From positions 621,001-685,000 of the forward strand of contig JAUIRK010000007.1 of assembly GCA_030549495.1 (NCBI GenBank): a DNA stretch of 64,000 bases. Reading direction: 5' to 3'. The notes under the pieces were generated by a model. The model was not told the DNA's origin. It did no database searches and worked only from the letters and a program-made list of their open reading frames with translations. Source of the DNA: Nectonema munidae (Eukaryota > Nematomorpha > Nectonematoida > Nectonematidae). The position numbers and the translations under genes were made by a program. The number at the start of each line of letters is the position of its first letter. The stretch's first letter is position 1. Positions 53,601 through 64,000 of this stretch are shown here, in pieces.

Positions 53601-56600
53601 GATGAGTATAAAAATAATAGTCGATATGGAGAATTATCATTTTGTTTGCCTTGACTCTATCATATATGAATGATTTTATTCTCTTGTTGAGCTAGGAAGA
53701 AGATAGTGATGCGATAACAATTACAAGCAGGAGATAATTCGTCTTGATAAAATCGCTGCAATTATGGCGGGATTGGGAGATGAGAGTGCAAGGGTAATGT
53801 CGTGTAATAATGGTGGTGTGTTCACTGGACAAAAATTTTGAAAATAAATTTTGAACTTATAAAAAAAAGTTAGCCCCACTTAAAATTTTGAGGATGTGCG
53901 CCTTTGATTTAAAGATCAAATCACATTGAAATAGCATAAAATCACCCAAAATATTGTATATTCTCTCTCTTTTTATTAAGCAATGAAATACACACAGCAT
54001 GCCACAGTATGTAACATATAATACACAAAACAACATGTAATACACATGTCAACAACTTTATTTCAAGGTAATAAACAAAAAAAGAATAATTTATTTTTGG
54101 TTTCTTCTCAAGCACCTGAGATGTCCTTCTTTATCACTGTTTTCAAAGATATTTGCATTTAAAAGACATTCTCACTGAATTACGGCCAATGGAATACCAA
54201 TTTGAGCTAGAGATGGAATCAAATGAGCTAGGCACAATACAGGTTGCACTTATCAAACAGTGTATAGGATGAGAGTATGGGATGTAATTGTACTCTTGGG
54301 AGTAAAGGTACAACTTCACCTCTATTTTGATTTTCGATAAACTCTGAAATGATTAAATCGTCATGCTACGTTAGTTAAAATTTCACTTAAAATATCTTAA
54401 AAGTTGGTCATGTTTCGCTAAAATATTAACTCAAAATTTGTGTCCCAATGTCCAGCTAGAAAATGTTCTAATCTAGATGAATAATTGAGCCAGACTTTCG
54501 TACGATTATATGTACACTTGGGAAATGTTATGAAACAAAAATAGTGAATCAGAACAACCTACGTGATTCAATTCTTCTAAAGCACTTATCAGAGAGTATC
54601 TATCTTTGAATTTGTATCCTTTTATGCATAATAGAATTTTATCAAACTGTGACCACTTATGGATAATGATGTTTTTAGACAAATAGCTTTAGAAGATTAA
54701 TTTTCGCATATTACCTTTCCATTTTTGTTAACACATTTAAGAAACAAAAAGTCAAATAATGATTTCGGGTGTTGAAAATGGAGAAACTGGACAACAAACT
54801 CTTGCATCAGTTTTGGGGATGTAAATATTATGACTACCATGAAAAATGTTATGTCCCTTTTCTGGATAACATTAGGAATAGACAAAAAGTCTCATCTTAT
54901 CCACAACCTCAGCCTGAAGTCATTCGTTTTCAGCTCGAGTCTCCGCAGAGTCAGTTGTATTTTTGGTTGTGGAGGAGATTTAACTGAAATCCATTTACAA
55001 TCACAATGATGAGTACAAGCATCGACCTGCTTAAGCTGTAGCAAACTAGAAACCTCATTTTACATACCATCAATCCAGCCCTCGCTCGCACCCCCCCCCG
55101 CACTCCAGTAAACACATAGAGAGAGGGAGATCGCCCCTTATTCCAACCCCCCCCCCCCCCCTCATTTCCCCCATATGCGTTTCCGATTCATCCCTGTAGT
55201 TGCCTCGGCAACAAGACCACACATTAAACTGATTAGGCATTGTATGTTGTTACATGAGATTGGATAAGAAATAAGTTATAACAATTATATTAATTGTTTA
55301 ATTATTATCAGTTATATTAATTATTTATAAAAACATCAAAAATGCATGAAATTATTAAATGTTTTCTGCGTTTACATCTGCCTACATACAGAAACGAACG
55401 ATTACATTTTAAAATATTGGCATCCAAGTTTTGTAATTGTAGAGAGAAAGTTAATGGTTATTTTATTAAATATGTTTATCATCAGCAATTTTGAAAAAGG
55501 CGAATATTCCAGAGATCTCATATAATAAGAAACAGGCTGATTTCGGAGTTGGATTTTTAGGAAAAGAGTACCTTATGGCTGGGTATTTATTTTTTCAGAT
55601 TCCAAAAAAAAAACTTTTAGTCCCGGTTCCTAAAAGTCAGTACTCGCATCAACACTAATGTGCATATAAAGACGGAGGGAAATAAAAGCACAGCGAGTAG
55701 CGAAACATGATATTATTTGCATTAAAATAAGAGGTTTACCTATAATTGAAATTATACAGTTTTAAGGATTATGCATGAAGTCGAGGAATATTGCATGCAC
55801 AAATACAATAAATGCAATTGAAGGTCAACAATTGATTTATTGATGAACAAATTCTAAACAATTAAAGATGAATTAAACTTCAAGCTTACAAGTAGATATG
55901 AGAAGGAGGAAAAGATCATAACCGATTTTAGCATCTTTCTTACTGAAGTCACAAAAGTATCTTTTTAAAATTAAACTTCAAACACAATAGTGCATAAAAC
56001 TAGATAAATAATATATTATTGATTAACATTTGCATAGAAAATTTATATGGTTTTCAAATCCCAATAGCACTGGGAAGTAATGTTTTTAAAAGCGGGGGTG
56101 CATGGCCCATGTTCTAGGGTATTTAAATCGACAACTTCAAATTGAGGCCATAATTCACTTTTTAATTTTGACTCCGACAATTTAGTAAAAACAAAGAAGA
56201 GCTTTATTCAATTCTAAATTTTTTATTTATTACCCTGAGCCAATAAAATCAAAGTTTCAATTTTTCTAAATATATTTTAAAAATCACATTATTCTTTTCC
56301 CAATATATTAAAAAATTAAATTATTTAGCCCTAACCATAACCTTCTTTCTTTCTCATAACCCTAAAAAGTAGAGGAGCCAGAGGATTTGTCCGAATTTTA
56401 AGAAAAATTGGAATTTTTTACTAAAAATAAAATATATCGAATTGCTAGGAAATAGCAATTATGTATATTTCTAAAAAAAAGTTTTCTATTTTCAAAAATA
56501 TAATCTGAGCTATTTCTATTTTTCCTATAATTTATTCAAATTTTAATCTCCTAAAACTTCTAAATGAAATTAGATGAGAATATAAATATTGTAAAAGGAC

Positions 56601-56953
56601 AATTTAAAAAGAACAATACATTATTGTTGCCTTAATTCAGGTTTTTAATTTTTTTTTGAATATTTTATCTTTAAATTAATTATAAAATATTTACTGACGA
56701 GTATAAGGGTAAGTTGGTAGGGTATCATATGTGTCTTTTCATTATGAAGCCGTAATACATTCCGATGGCTAAGTATAAACAAACCGCCATCGATAAAAAT
56801 CAAATGAAAGATTTCTAGTTTCTGATCCAACTCTCCAATCTGCTAGTACTTTTCACTCTACTTATTGAAAAGTGGAAAGTTATTTTATTAGATGTATTCA
56901 ACATTAGTATGATATCTAATCAATTTTTATAATAATTATATATTTTTTATATA
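53601..56953. other. Stretch without recognised gene
   Basis: It contains C-runs at 55090-55160 within a more GC-rich patch (54900-55210). A 72-codon plus-strand frame at 54769-54987 and others show no family signature. CCCTAACC-like words occur near 56330-56365 and again near 60098-60107. Confidence 0.45.
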
Positions 56954-59215
56954 CAGTCATGTCTCATTAATCCGGCCATGTTGGTTTCAACCTAAAAATG
57001 ACCGGATACTGAAGAACCGGACTAATGAATCAAGAATCTCTTTGAGAGGAAACAGGACAAATCTAAGTGGAGTTTGAAGTTTGTCTAGGGTTGAAGGGTA
57101 GTTATTCCGCGATAAATACAACGGTATCTGGATTGTTATGAATAAAACTAAATTTTATTAACGTAAAGTAATGCCACTTTACAAATGCATGGCATGATTT
57201 TTTACAAAAAGAAAAACAATCATAAATAATTTATGGTGTTGTTAGATGGCGAGAATAAACTCGAGCTAAAGTATGAATGAAGTTTCGTCTGTTTGGCAGT
57301 AAGTATCTTTTTGTCATCGATGTCTGATATAATGTCTTGAAGGTTAGATATGTGCTTTGTTGCTTTAGATATTCCACTGAACTCTAGATATGTGATCAAC
57401 TGCTGTAGGTGTGACCTTGCCTCTTTAGATGTTATAATATTAGGACTCACGTCATCACAGTCACGTGTTGGTAGAGAAAGATTTGTTGCATCGTTTGAAT
57501 CATCCTGCACTATCTCCAGGATGTTGTGATCACTCATTTCTCCTGTGGTTGGTACATCATTGTCCATGTTAATGAATGGGATAGGATCTGTTATTTCTGG
57601 AGTGAGATTATTGATGAGATCTCGAAGACTGTCTATTGTGATTTCACCCTCATCATCTCCGGTGAAATTATTTTGACCTCTTGTTTCAATGTCAAATTTA
57701 GTTTGGGGTAGGATTGAAACATGTTCCCAACACTTAGCAATAGTAAAACTGCTGACATGGCTCCAAGCATATTTTATCATGGACAAGGCTTGACGGATGT
57801 CAATTGTTTGCGGTTTGTTTTCTTCCGCATACTGGATGTAATGTCTGACAAGCTGCTTTCTATAGTGTCACTTAAAACTATGAATTATGCCAGCATCCAT
57901 GGGCTGGATATGAGAGGTTGTGTTTGGTGGCAGAAACTTTATTTTCACATTCGTCAACTTCAAGTCTTTAGTAGAGTGGCTGCTTGCATTATCCAGTAGC
58001 AGCAGAATATGACGGCCTTGTCTCTTCATACTTTTGTCCACAGACATCACACAGACCTGAAATATTTCTGAAGTCATCCATGCCTTTTTGTTAAATTTAT
58101 ATGTCACATAGATATTTGGATCAAAATTTCTTCCAAAGCATCTAGGGCGACAGGCATGGGCAATGACTAAAGGTTTCAATTTATCACTTCCTGTAGCATT
58201 AGAACATAGTGCAACTGTGACTCTTGCCTTTGATAACTTACACCCATGGATTTTTCCATGTGTAGCTAAAGTGGATGAAGGCCCCAAATTATAAAAGAGA
58301 GCTGTTTCATCCATATTATAAATGTCCTCACCCACATAAGCTTTTAGTTCAGTTTGAAGCATCTGGCGACCGTTTGTGACTGCAGATAAGTCAGCCGATG
58401 CACTTTCGCCATGAATTTTACGGTTAGAGATTCCATGTCTCTCCTTCATCCTAGCAAGCCAACCACGAGAATAGTTAAAGTTTGTAATATTGAGGTCTGC
58501 ACCAAACTTTCTGGCTTTCTCCAACATCATTTCCTCATTGACTATTGCATTTCTAGACCGGACATCATTTAGCCAAAGAAGAAGAGCCGATTCAAGTTTT
58601 GGATGTTGACCATGCTTGCACCTTGTACTGCTCTGAGTGATTGGAGCATTCAACCAAACTTCTGACGCTCTGAGAATGTCACCCACAGTTGATTTGCCAA
58701 TTGTGATAGCAAGGTTGTCTTTGGCCCAAGAGACAACTTCTGTTTGGGAGCATTTAGGATGTTGTTTTTTGTACAGGCAGATTTCTTTCTTATGTGCAGC
58801 TGTGATATCAACTCGATGCCGTTTGTTTGGAAGACTTGACATATTTGACTTTACAGGATTAGCACGAATTACAGAATGAAGGATTTATGGAACTTTTACA
58901 CAAAAAAAGAATGTAAAAAAACGTGAAACAAGCCAAAATAAAGTAAGATGTCCACCCTCTTTACTCTCTATTTTTACCATTTTCCTATTGCCATAATTTT
59001 CTATCCATATTTCTTTTGTTTTCGCAACAACATAGGCGACCGGATTAATGAGGCTAAAAAATATGTTCAGTTTTTGATTATGATCGACCGGTACCGGGAG
59101 CTGAAATTACCGGTTAGTGAATAATTTTTCAATCTAAATTGTTTGTTGCATTTGCTTTGTGACCGAATAGTGAAGCGACCGGATTATCGACGACCGGATA
59201 ATCGGGACATGACTG
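56954..59215 (-). mobile_element. Tigger/pogo transposon, near-intact, TA-flanked
   Basis: The ends are CAGTCATGTCTCATTAATCC on the left and, inverted, CAGTCATGTCCCGATTATCC on the right, each flanked by TA (56952-56953 and 59216-59217). Subterminal copies of GACCGGATAAT-like motifs occur near both ends. It spans 2262 bp and holds one minus-strand gene filling most of it. Confidence 0.93.
57220..58842 (-). pseudogene. Tigger transposase, one in-frame stop
   Basis: The frame of 541 codons runs from ATG 58842 to the stop at 57220 and is interrupted only by TGA at 57870-57868 (codon 325). The N-terminal psq-type helix-turn-helix spans about residues 10-60 (KKEICLYKKQHPKCSQTEVV), the CENP-B-type helix-turn-helix about 75-145 (FNYSRGWLARMKERHGIS), and the DDE_1 catalytic domain about 170-325. 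All three Asp are present: D178 (YNMDETALF), D284 (LLLLDNASSH) and D316 (IQPMDAGII). After the TGA the family sequence continues in frame (HYRKQLVRHYIQ), then an acidic C-terminal tail. It is a cut-and-paste transposase acting in the nucleus at TA sites. The stop makes this copy presumptively inactive, or an assembly error. Confidence 0.93.
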
Positions 59216-59219
59216 TATT

Positions 59220-61100
59220 ACTTTCCTTTTTTATATGCTTGAAAATGGGGGTTTGAAATAGGAATATGTCAAACTTGAATTAGTAGACGAAAGTTTTTAT
59301 CAGATAAAAATGATAAAAAGCAATGCCTTCATCATGAAATTATTTATATAAATAAAATAAGCACTGATAAAAATAGTGAATATATGAAGTATATAAATAA
59401 GTAAAATGGATGTATAGTGGAGTGAGGATGACATTTACATGAAAGGGAGACATTTTTAGTAGAACATATACAACAGATGTAAGAGATTGCTAGGCAAAAT
59501 TTTCAGGGTTGGGAAACTTTCTTAGAATCTATAGTAATTCTAGTAGTAGTTTTCACTACTTCTCTTTCTAAATATCATAAGCAAAAACTTACACACTGTA
59601 TTACATTCAATACATACCCTAATAATTGTCACGGTATATTACGTAGATATGTATATTAGTAGATCCCTTTCTGCATAATACAGTTTTGAGATTTGGACTA
59701 GGTAGAACTTATACATTTTTGCATATCAACGGAGTTTCGTAGAGGGGGGTTGGGCTCCTTTGTCTTCCTTTATCCAAAGGCTTGAGTAGATAAGATTTCA
59801 GTTATCCAGTATTTATATTCAGGATGGTTTTCTCAGTCAATGTAAAGCTAGTAATATTCTGCATACGTTCTTTCTTTTATAAACGTTACGCGTAGTGAAA
59901 AATGGCCTCGTTCATATAATAAAACATTAGATAATTATATAATCTAGTTTTTCTAGATATTATATAAATAGCATAGCTACGATCATTTTTTTATTAATGA
60001 TTATAAAAGTTAAAAGAGCTGGAACCAGAGAATAAAATATTTCTACTCCGGAGCCGAAGCCAGACAATTTTTTTCTGGCTACGAAACCTTCTTTATCTAA
60101 CCCTAACCAAAAGCCTTAAAAATCTCTCATTTTTAATAGGATTAGATTAGAAAATATACTATGATCCTTTTTTAACACTTCGCTATATAGTAGGAATATA
60201 AGATAGAGATGATTAAAATGGCTTCTCTATCCCTTTTCAAAAACACGATGACTTTCACCCCGTTGTCTACCTATTTTTATTATATCAAATGAAATCAAAG
60301 AAGGAGCACAAAGAAGTATTGATATTTAAGAGGGCAGAGATTTTTACTCCCTTGTCTCCACATTTTTATTCTTTCAATCAAGCAAAGTTTATTATAAAAA
60401 AAGTATTTAATTAAATGCACTATGAATGCGGTATTAATATTTTATTGACTGTACCATTCTTTTGAAGCCTCGGAAGACTTTTTCAAAACTCAATGAATGA
60501 ATTAGTATCTGTAATGTAAACGATATTATTAATGAAACGTATTTTTCCTGCCTATATTATATACAATAAATAAGGAATTGAAAAGTTTGAATTTTGGAAA
60601 ATATTCAAGTTTCTATTGTGTGACATGTTTGTCTTTACTTATTAACTTTAATGATGTGATGAAATATTAAGGCAGGAATAAATACATTACAGTTTAAAGG
60701 CGGATAAAAACATTCTAACTAACTAATTATCCTTTCACCCTGTTGTCTTCCCACTTTTATTATATCAAGTCAAGCAGGAGCGAACGCTATTATAATTACT
60801 TGTCAAATTAACTGCACTGGTATAAATATTTAAAATCACAAAGCACTGTTGTCTCCTCTGTGTTAATATTATGAAATCATGCATGTATGGAGGCAATTCT
60901 CTCCTACTAAAACAATATCAAATTGAACACTCTCAGAATTCTATGTAAATGCTAATAATATGTAATTGATTATTATAGTTGTTATGAAAGCAATTCCTTG
61001 CAAATCACGATAAGGATTTGCATAACATATCATAAAGGAGACATTTTTTACTTGCCCTCTCTTCATTTGAATAAGATACTCTATGATAAATTTGAATCAA
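59220..61100. other. AT-rich stretch leading into an LTR
   Basis: No gene was recognised. From about 60230 onwards several phrases recur (CACCC.GTTGTCT.C..., TTTTATTATATCAA), suggesting that the upstream part of the long terminal repeat lies here. Its start cannot be set without the partner repeat. Confidence 0.4.
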
Positions 61101-64000
61101 CAAATTGCAAACTATAAATAGAAGTGTCTCTGAATACACATACACATATCTCTTAATTGTTTTTCAATAAATCTTTCTTCACGCTTCTTTCCCTCTTTCT
61201 CTGTTAAAACAGAGGTTTTCTGGCGCAGTCAGCAGAATTCAAGACCAATTCTCCAACAAGACCAAAGCTCACGTCTTCGGATTGGAAAGATTAAAGATAT
61301 CAAATGACCAAAATGGAAGGAGCTTATGCAACAGCAAATGGATCAGCAGTGACAACTATTGGAAAACTTGAATCAACAACGCAGGGGGATCAGAAGAGGT
61401 TGGAGAAGCTTATGGAGAGTAAAACCTATGGAGGTTTCTTCTGCTGACGGGGCATATTCCCAATTTGCGCCCTTCGACTCTACTTCAGAACTTTGGACGG
61501 ATTACTATGCTCGATTCTGCACATTTCTAGGAGCAAATTCAATTCCTGCGAATCGTAATGCTCAAATTTTCCTGACAAATCAGTCTGCTACCCAAACAGC
61601 GATCTCCTCCAAAAGACATCAATGAATTAACCATCGAGGAAATTGTAAACTTCATGAAAGATCAATTCGATCAAAGCGATCTGTAGTACGGAAACGTTTT
61701 AGATTTTGGAACGATCTACAACGTAAGCCAGACCAAACAATTCTGGAACTTGCAGCTCACATACGTCAAGATCACTTGCGATTTTTCTTCAATCAAAAAT
61801 CCTCAAGATGAAGCACTGCATACTAGGTTCATCTGATCTGTTAGAAACGAAACGGTCCTAAAAGCGCTTTTCAAAGTAGACGATGAATAGTATTTTGCTT
61901 GTGCTATAGAAATTGCCATCGAAATGGAAATTGAAGTTGCTTAAGGAAACCGTTTACAGATACCCCTCTAAAAAAGTAGATCAAGTAAACCAATTGCATC
62001 CACCCCAAAAAAGCGTCAAGGGAATCGCTGCAGCAAACCAAATCATAAACCTGGAGAGTGTCGCTTTAAGAATGTCAGTTGTAATTTCTGTCATATATAA
62101 AAAGACATTTGGAAGCAGTGTGTAGGAAGAAGTCGAATAAGAAAGATTCGTTAAAAGCCGCTGTGAAGGTTGCTACTACTGCCAACCAACATTTCCAAAG
62201 TAAGTGCATATTATAATCCGGGGTCAATCATGCCTCTTGGAAATCGATACTGCCACAACAGGAAATTTCATCACAAAGCAGCAATGGAGACTTGGGAAAA
62301 CCTATTCTGGATCATCCAACTCCTGCTTACGAATCCGCAAGCAAAAACAAATTATGGATCAATTAACACAGGTTTTGACAGGCGTAGCTGTCTACATGGA
62401 TGATCCATTAGTCAGTGGAAAGGATGCAGATCATACTAAAAATTGTAAATGTCTTTGCAGGGCTTAAACGAGAAGGGTCTTCGTTGTCGTATGGAAAAAT
62501 GTCAATTTGCACAACCATGCGTTGAGTATCTTGGACATCGTCTCCTATCAGAAGGAATTGCAAAAGGAATAAAAGTGGATGACGTCCTCAAAATGCCTCG
62601 TGTTGAAAATTCTTCAAGCTTACGATCATACTTGGGCTCTTTGCAATTTTATTGAAAATTTACCTATCAAGATTTCGTGTGATGCGTCTAATGTGGGAGT
62701 CAGTACTGTGTTTTCCATCGCTTTCCCAAAGGAAACGAACGACCAGTTTTCAACGCTTCTAAAATCCTTACATCGGTTCAAAGGAACTACAGCCAAACAC
62801 AGAAGGAAGCTCTCGCCATCATATACGGTTTGAAAAAGTTTTATCCCTATATTTATGGGAGAAAGTTTATCTTGGTTACTGATCACCGACCCCTTCTCGC
62901 AATGTTTGGACCGGAAAAGCAACCCCGGCACTTGCTGCTAATCGTCTAGCTCGGTGGGCAATGCTGTTAAAGCAATAATATAGAATATCGCAAGACTTCC
63001 GGCCACTCCAATGCTGATGCTCTCAGTCGCTTGCCAGTTTCCAAGGATCCTGACCTTGATGCCAAAAAAAAAGGAAGATGATGCGATCGAAACCATTAAC
63101 AAAAAGGTCCAACCAAACGATTTACAAAGTGAATCATCAAAAGATCCTATTTCTATGGTCATTCGTTTCACGCGGGAAGACTTTTAGACAAATTGCAGAT
63201 TCTTTGACAGTTGTAAATAGTTGTCTTGTTAATGGATCCAGAGTCGTCATACCAAAAGTCTTACACCGCCAAGTATTAGATCAACTGCATGCTAGACATT
63301 TTGGTATGGAAAGAATGAAGCAGTTAGCACGTACTACAAGAGCAACTATAGATTTTCTGGAAGGAGATTTTACGCACAGTGAAGGAGAACGCAACTACGT
63401 TCACCTCAGAAGAATTCAAATATTGTTGTAAAGAAGGGGAATAGTTCATCTTACGGGAGCTCCTTACCATCTAGCTACCGATGGAGCAGTCGAAAGACAG
63501 ATCCAAACTTTAATCCTTAGAAAAATCTTCTCTCTCTCTCTCCCTCCAAAAAAGGGCTCTACAAGAGTTTTTGATGCAATATCGCAGAACACCGAAATCT
63601 ACGGGATATTTAAACAAGCATTTCTAAATGCTCATCGCTCTAAAACCGCAATGGTTGTTAATCACTACAAAATTGGGGATACAGTATATGCTGGGTGCTA
63701 TGGTCCTCACCATGAAAAGGAGGCGCGTTGGATTCCGGAGTTTATCACAAAGTGCAAAGGTAACCGAACATACAACGTGAAAGTTCAGCCTAGGGGGCCA
63801 ACATGAAGATGCCAGCAGGAGCAGTTACAATCACGCTTTTGTTCTCCAGAAGAGTGACACTTTCTAGAAAAGTGTTAATCTTCTTCTTTTTTTTTTAGAA
63901 GTTTCAATTTTTTTGACAATTTAAAAAAATTGACACTTTAGACAAGATTGACACTTTTAGACATTTTAAAAACCGAATTGTAAAAAAAACTTGGAATTTA
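61100..64000 (+). mobile_element. Ty3/gypsy-type LTR retrotransposon, broken, runs off window
   Basis: The 3' part of a 5' LTR is visible, with a TATA box (CTATAAATAG, about 61112) and AATAAA (about 61166). The LTR seems to end near 61210, followed by a primer-binding-like TGGCGCAGTCAGCAG (about 61221). Parts follow in normal order: a gag-like region (about 61360-61630), reverse transcriptase (about 62370-62660), RNase H (about 62660-62940) and integrase with its zinc-binding segment and later core (about 63000-63780). The 3' LTR lies beyond 64000. The element is clearly broken, with more than five interruptions plus apparent losses between parts, so it is an old fossil. The upstream LTR boundary is not set. 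Confidence 0.8.

Noticed and set aside
56330-56365. Telomere-like CCCTAACC words
   Set aside because: Only isolated words here and near 60100, with no tandem array.
57868-57870. TGA in the Tigger gene as programmed recoding
   Set aside because: No recoding is known for pogo/Tigger transposases and no structural signal was seen. A simple nonsense change or error is likelier.

Overview
The window is AT-rich, intron-bearing animal DNA. A spliced SLC4-type bicarbonate transporter gene, introns as short as 47 and 51 bp, and a dense mix of piggyBac, Tigger/pogo, hAT, MULE and non-LTR elements point to an invertebrate, most likely an arthropod. The species cannot be fixed from sequence alone. I see no rRNA, no functional tRNA, no CRISPR array and no bacterial-type operon.

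The one recognisable host gene lies on the minus strand between 26361 and 6114. Six short exons, richer in G+C than their surroundings, join in phase at all five junctions. They give 313 codons of the N-terminal cytoplasmic domain of a Na+-coupled bicarbonate transporter (SLC4: NBC/NDCBE/Ndae1 group). The membrane domain must lie to the left, outside the window. Intron 2 is 16.8 kb long. It is filled with a decayed Tigger, a GTF2IRD2-like hAT, a BED-finger hAT piece, a LINE tail, and another hAT that is split by a MULE-type element. That MULE has inverted ends built from a short repeated motif, and its interior is mostly a 2.3 kb minisatellite. A MULE with a decayed FLYWCH-plus-transposase gene sits just downstream of exon 6.

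Layout from left to right: two piggyBac remnants (1-2732); MULE (about 4090-6075); SLC4 exons 6 and 5; a hAT scrap; SLC4 exons 4 and 3; TE-filled intron 2 (8823-25610); SLC4 exons 2 and 1 (25611-26361); a 5'-truncated LINE (27432-29340); small hAT-like elements and a 5S-like SINE (31.0-32.7 kb); a hAT with perfect 8-bp target duplication (32957-35125) and a MITE (35307-35482). Next come two copies of a 1.2 kb hAT derivative (37774-38976 and 48797-49977), the second inside the catalytic box of a LINE reverse transcriptase. Then follow a tRNA-like SINE (42.1 kb), a TTAA-flanked piggyBac (43005-47373), two small unassigned reading frames (51.0-52.1 kb), a foldback element (53.3-53.6 kb), and a TA-flanked Tigger whose transposase frame has a single stop (56954-59215). 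A broken Ty3/gypsy-type LTR element runs off the right edge.

No wholly new gene system is evident. The most unusual objects are the satellite-bearing MULE nested in a hAT inside a host intron, the near-intact Tigger, and two short unassigned reading frames. All family assignments come from motif recognition by eye.
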